This document shows, in pieces, positions 60,943 to 64,000 of a DNA stretch of 64,000 bases. The stretch lies in assembly GCA_965247505.1 (NCBI GenBank), contig OZ252020.1, forward strand, positions 1,798,001 through 1,862,000, read 5' to 3'. The position numbers and the translations under genes were made by a program. This DNA comes from CAIYRG01 sp965247505 (GTDB lineage: Bacteria; Pseudomonadota; Alphaproteobacteria; Micropepsales; Micropepsaceae). Every line of letters starts with the position of its first letter. Position 1 is the first letter of the stretch. A model generated the notes under the pieces. That model had not been told where the DNA came from and ran no database searches. It worked only from the letters and a program-made list of their open reading frames with translations.

Positions 60943-62226
60943 TTACGTATTCATGCTGTCGAAGAACTCTTCATTGGTCGGCGACTCGCGAAGTTTGTCG
61001 AGCAGGAATTCGATCGCATCGATCGTACCCATGGGCGCGAGGATTCGTCTGAGCACATACATTTTCGAATGCGTGCCTTTGTCGACCAGAAGCTCGTCCT
61101 TGCGTGTGCCAGAGCGAAGAATATCGATCGAGGGAAAGACGCGCTTGTCGGAGACTTTGCGGTCGAGAATGATTTCCGAATTGCCTGTCCCTTTAAATTC
61201 TTCGAAAATGACTTCGTCCATGCGACTGCCAGTATCGATCAAAGCGGTGGCGATGATGGTTAGAGATCCGCCCTCTTCGATATTGCGTGCGGCGCCGAAA
61301 AAGCGTTTCGGTTTTTGCAATGCGTTGGCGTCGACGCCGCCGGTGAGCACTTTGCCGGAGGACGGCACGACGGTGTTGTAAGCGCGGCCTAGCCGTGTAA
61401 TCGAGTCGAGCAGAATAATCACGTCGCGCTTGTGCTCGACGAGTCGCTTTGCTTTTTCGATCACCATCTCGGCGACCTGGACATGGCGTGTAGCGGGTTC
61501 ATCGAATGTCGACGAAATCACCTCGCCTTTCACCGAACGTTGCATGTCGGTTACTTCTTCCGGCCGCTCGTCGATCAACAGCACGATCAAATAGCAATCC
61601 GGATGATTGGCCGCGAGCGCCTTGGCAATGTTTTGGAGAATAACGGTTTTACCGGTGCGCGGCTGGGCGGTGATAAGCGCACGCTGACCCATGCCGAGCG
61701 GCGCAACGATGTCGATAATTCTGCCGGTCTTGTCCTTAGCCTTTGGATCGTCCATTTCCATGATGAACCGCTTGGTCGGGTAGAGAGGGGTCAGATTATC
61801 GAAGTGGACTTTGTGCTTGGTGGCGTCGGGATCTTCGAAATTGATCGTGGATACTTTTAAAAGCGCAAAATAACGCTCGCCGTCTTTCGGGCTACGAATG
61901 GTCCCTTCGACCGTGTCGCCGGTGCGAAGGCCGAAGCGGCGTATTTGCGAAGGGCTGACATAGATGTCGTCGGGTCCGGCGAGATAGTTTGATTCGGGCG
62001 AGCGTAAAAATCCAAACCCGTCCTGCAAGACTTCCAACGCCCCAATGCCGGTGATTTCGACGCTGCGTTCGGCAAGTTCCTTTAGGATCGCGAACATCAT
62101 GTCTTGCTTGCGCATCGTCGAGGCGTTCTCGATTTCGAGTTCCTCTGCGAAAGAAAGAAGGTCGGTGGGGGATTTTGTTTTGAGCTCTTGGAGCTTCATG
62201 GCCTTAAGGCCGTCTTTTACTGCCAT
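60943..62226 (-). CDS. rho: transcription termination factor Rho
   Basis: Hexameric RNA helicase. The 427 residues have an N-terminal helix bundle (LQELKTKSPTDLLSFAEELE), the RNA-binding OB fold (GVLEVLQDGFGFLRSPE-like), Walker A AQPRTGKTVILQNIAKA (about 180), Walker B DVIILLDSITRLGRAYN (about 265-281), Q-loop/R-loop region FGAARNIEEGGSLTIIATAL, and the end LRESPTNEEFFDSMNT. It lies between hemJ and the mnmE block, a common alphaproteobacterial order. Confidence 0.98.
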   Translation of the reverse strand: MAVKDGLKAMKLQELKTKSPTDLLSFAEELEIENASTMRKQDMMFAILKELAERSVEITGIGALEVLQDGFGFLRSPESNYLAGPDDIYVSPSQIRRFGLRTGDTVEGTIRSPKDGERYFALLKVSTINFEDPDATKHKVHFDNLTPLYPTKRFIMEMDDPKAKDKTGRIIDIVAPLGMGQRALITAQPRTGKTVILQNIAKALAANHPDCYLIVLLIDERPEEVTDMQRSVKGEVISSTFDEPATRHVQVAEMVIEKAKRLVEHKRDVIILLDSITRLGRAYNTVVPSSGKVLTGGVDANALQKPKRFFGAARNIEEGGSLTIIATALIDTGSRMDEVIFEEFKGTGNSEIILDRKVSDKRVFPSIDILRSGTRKDELLVDKGTHSKMYVLRRILAPMGTIDAIEFLLDKLRESPTNEEFFDSMNT

Positions 62227-62368
62227 AACGCTTACCTGGACTGTTGTTTCATGAGGGGGTGGGAGTATTTAAGTGAGGGTTAGGGGGCGCATATTGGTGT
62301 CGTTTATTGGTTTTGCGGCACCAAGCGGCCACGATTCGCTTGGAGCCATAAAGTCTAGGAAAAGAGAT

Positions 62369-62427
62369 GACGCCTGACGGGCTTTCCTGCCGGGTCCGCC
62401 ATAACCCGGCGGGGCCCCTTCGGCGTC
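62369..62427 (-). other. long GC-rich stem structure between hemJ and rho
   Basis: In the 267-bp gap upstream of rho, GACGCC (62369-62374) pairs with GGCGTC (62422-62427) and an inner CCGGGT/ACCCGG (62390-62409) forms a second stem. On the minus strand the outer stem is followed by ATCTCTTTTCC. It could be a terminator for the hemH-hemJ unit or a leader element of rho. Confidence 0.45.
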
Positions 62428-62493
62428 TTTTGAGAGACGCGTAAATTCTACAGCGAATTTCGCAGGTTGCAAATCCCTTCTTTTGGGGGAGGC

Positions 62494-62943
62494 TTAGAAA
62501 GGCTTCACCACAACCAATATGACAATCGCAAACATCAGTACCGCCGGCACTTCGTTTACTAGGCGGTAGAGCTGCTGCGAGCGGGTATTAGCATCCTTGG
62601 CAAAGTCCCTTCGGCATCGCGACAAAAAGCCATGGAGGGCGCTTAGAAGCACGACAAGGGACAGTTTCAGCCCCATCCAGGGTTCGGCCCAAAATTGGCC
62701 GAGATAGGCAAGCAGCAGACCAAGAATCCAGACTGCGACCATTGAGGGGTTAATGATTATGCGCAGCAGGCGTAGCTCCATGCGCTTAAAGCGCTCTGAT
62801 TCCGGCGTCCCCGGCGTGACTTCGCAGTGATAGACAAAGAGCCGGGGCAGATAGAGCATGCCCGCCATCCAAGCGATGACGGCGATTATGTGTAGCGCCT
62901 TGATCCAGAGATAATAGGGGCCGAGCAGGCCGAGAAACATCAT
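62494..62943 (-). CDS. hemJ: protoporphyrinogen oxidase HemJ
   Basis: A 149-residue, four-helix membrane protein of the UPF0093/HemJ family, which oxidises protoporphyrinogen IX in many alphaproteobacteria. WIKALHIIAVIAWMAGMLYL and PRLFVYH (two conserved His, about 17 and 39) and MGLKLSLVVLLSALHGFLSR (His about 104) are the heme-linked motifs. It overlaps hemH by 4 bases, consecutive steps of heme synthesis. Confidence 0.92.
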   Translation of the reverse strand: MMFLGLLGPYYLWIKALHIIAVIAWMAGMLYLPRLFVYHCEVTPGTPESERFKRMELRLLRIIINPSMVAVWILGLLLAYLGQFWAEPWMGLKLSLVVLLSALHGFLSRCRRDFAKDANTRSQQLYRLVNEVPAVLMFAIVILVVVKPF

Positions 62944-63974
62944 GCTTTAGCTCCATCTTGACCGCAGCTGGTTTCCAGCGGGCAGGCCCGGCCGAGAACA
63001 CAGCTCACGGGCCTTTTCGCATTCAAACCCACCGAGACAAGCCCAGCGAGCCCAGCAATGAAATCCGCATGATCGCGCACTGTTTGCGCTCGCAAATAAT
63101 CTCGAACCCCCGCCCGCTGCGCAAGTTCGGCATAGTCGATATCCAGTTCCACCAAAGTTTCCGAGTGCTCCGAAACAAAGGCGGCCGGCACCACAATTAA
63201 TCCTTTGCCCTGTGCGCCAGCGCGTCTTATCTCGTCATCAGTCGCTGGCCCAATCCATTCCAACGGTCCAACGCGGCTTTGATAGCAAACCGTCCAATCG
63301 AGATTTTCTTGCCCGAGTTCCTTCACGACAGCGGCGGCCGTCATCTCGACCTGCGACTGATAAGGATCGCCTGCCTCGACTATTTTCTTCGGGAGCCCAT
63401 GCGCAGAAAAAAGAACGCGGTATTCTATGTCCGGCTTCGCTTTGGCCATCACCTCACGCATACGTGCCACCACGGCTGCAATAAATCCGCCTTCGGTCGG
63501 GTAACAGCAAATCTCGCGGGTCGGAAAATCGAGCTTCAAACTTTTCGCGTCTTTCGCCCATGCGCCGCGCGATGATCGTGTGGTTGTCGTCGAGTATTGT
63601 GGGTAAAGCGGAAGAAGAACCACTTTGTCCGGCGCGAAGGCTTTCACCGCTGCAGCGGCCTCTGCAGTGAAGGGCCGCCAATAGCGCATGGCGATAAAAC
63701 ACTTTGCCTCAAACCCCTTCTCGCCCAAAGCCATCTCTAAGGCTTGCGCTTGCAGTTTTGTTTCCGGAAGCAGCGGCGAGCCGCCACCGATTTTGGCATA
63801 GATTTTCCGCGCGACCGGCGCCCGCCGATAGGCAATGAAACGCGCAAGCAATACGCGAATGAAGGACGGCACGCGAATGATCTCTGGATCGGAAAATAAA
63901 TTTCTCAGAAATGGTCGGACGGCTTCGAGGCTGTCCGGACCGCCGAGATTAAATAATACAATCGCGATCTTCAC
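62940..63974 (-). CDS. hemH: ferrochelatase
   Basis: Inserts Fe2+ into protoporphyrin IX. 344 residues. VLFNLGGPDSLEAVRPFLRN (about 6-25), PLLPETKLQAQALE, LLPLYPQYSTTTTRSS (about 130), RVLFSAHGLPKKIVEAGDPY (about 187-206, catalytic His), and VVPAAFVSEHSETLVELDID (about 255-275, Glu). The start is GTG at 63974 with GGCGGGA upstream. The tail (RPVSCVLGRACPLETSCGQD, then GAKA) has a Cys cluster, seen in some ferrochelatases that carry an iron-sulfur site; that role is inferred only. Confidence 0.96.
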   Translation of the reverse strand: MKIAIVLFNLGGPDSLEAVRPFLRNLFSDPEIIRVPSFIRVLLARFIAYRRAPVARKIYAKIGGGSPLLPETKLQAQALEMALGEKGFEAKCFIAMRYWRPFTAEAAAAVKAFAPDKVVLLPLYPQYSTTTTRSSRGAWAKDAKSLKLDFPTREICCYPTEGGFIAAVVARMREVMAKAKPDIEYRVLFSAHGLPKKIVEAGDPYQSQVEMTAAAVVKELGQENLDWTVCYQSRVGPLEWIGPATDDEIRRAGAQGKGLIVVPAAFVSEHSETLVELDIDYAELAQRAGVRDYLRAQTVRDHADFIAGLAGLVSVGLNAKRPVSCVLGRACPLETSCGQDGAKA

Positions 63975-64000
63975 GAATTCCCGCCGGCCTATCCACGAAC

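Noticed and set aside
63975..64000. Start of an origin of replication or hemE at the window edge.
   Set aside because: Only 26 bp remain; no DnaA box (TTATCCACA) or gene can be supported.

Overview
The window is a chromosomal segment of an alphaproteobacterium; the order is not resolved. The evidence is the gene content and gene order: a RegB/RegA (ActS/ActR, PrrB/PrrA) redox two-component pair beside a SCO protein, an MmcB-type repair protein, HslVU, the block hemH-hemJ-rho-mnmE-mnmG-rsmG-parA-parB with two consensus parS sites, and the long minus-strand operon rimP-nusA-ylxR/L7Ae-infB-rbfA-truB-rpsO-pnp. Most of the window is dense housekeeping DNA with short gaps and many 4-base start/stop overlaps.

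Layout. 1-1.6 kb: the 5' two thirds of a gene for DNA polymerase I, coupled to a small zinc-ribbon gene. 1.7-2.6 kb: a cobalamin adenosyltransferase and a small membrane protein. 2.7-13 kb: the transcription/translation operon on the minus strand, from rimP (upstream end) to pnp, which is closed by an intrinsic terminator; a YcxB-like membrane protein sits between infB and rbfA. 13-18.4 kb: CPBP protease, trmB, metK, tRNA-Arg(CCG), a secreted protein and a dipeptide epimerase. 18.4-21.4 kb: a decayed zone with a catalytically degenerate class III cyclase that has a broken tail, and frameshifted znuB and znuC. 21.6-25.4 kb: a secreted sugar-dehydrogenase-like beta-propeller, a trimeric autotransporter adhesin with an internally repeated stalk, and tRNA-Ala(CGC). 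25.5-31 kb: yggT, DUF167, folD, SCO, an ABC-2 permease with a truncated ATPase partner, and regB/regA. 31-46 kb: mmcB, hisB, hslVU, an aldolase, rpmI-rplT, pheST, an MsrQ-like protein, lepA and a frameshifted DUF4153 gene. 45.6-51.3 kb: hisH-hisA on the plus strand, then parB-parA-rsmG-mnmG on the minus strand. 51.4-54.9 kb: a mobile element. 54.9-64 kb: mnmE, a thioredoxin-domain protein, dienelactone hydrolase, quinone oxidoreductase, a CDF-like membrane protein, rho, hemJ and hemH.

The most interesting object is the 3,459-bp element at 51398-54856. It has exact 23-bp terminal inverted repeats and is flanked by an exact 8-bp direct repeat (ATTATTTC). It inserted at the stop codon of mnmE, between mnmE and the parS site in front of mnmG. 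It carries an IS1595/ISXO2-type transposase and, as cargo, a translationally coupled coiled-coil protein, a DUF6471 protein, a small ribbon-helix-helix-like protein, a gene for orotidine-5'-phosphate decarboxylase, and about 290 bp that look like a structured non-coding RNA with a possible pseudoknot and a strong intrinsic terminator. A transposon moving a housekeeping enzyme and a structured RNA into the centromere region is the best candidate here for something undescribed.

Several genes are broken by small indels, mostly contractions in short repeats (C6, a GC run, T5). These may be true decay or assembly error; reads are needed to decide. All function calls come from reading the sequence by eye. 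No database search was run.
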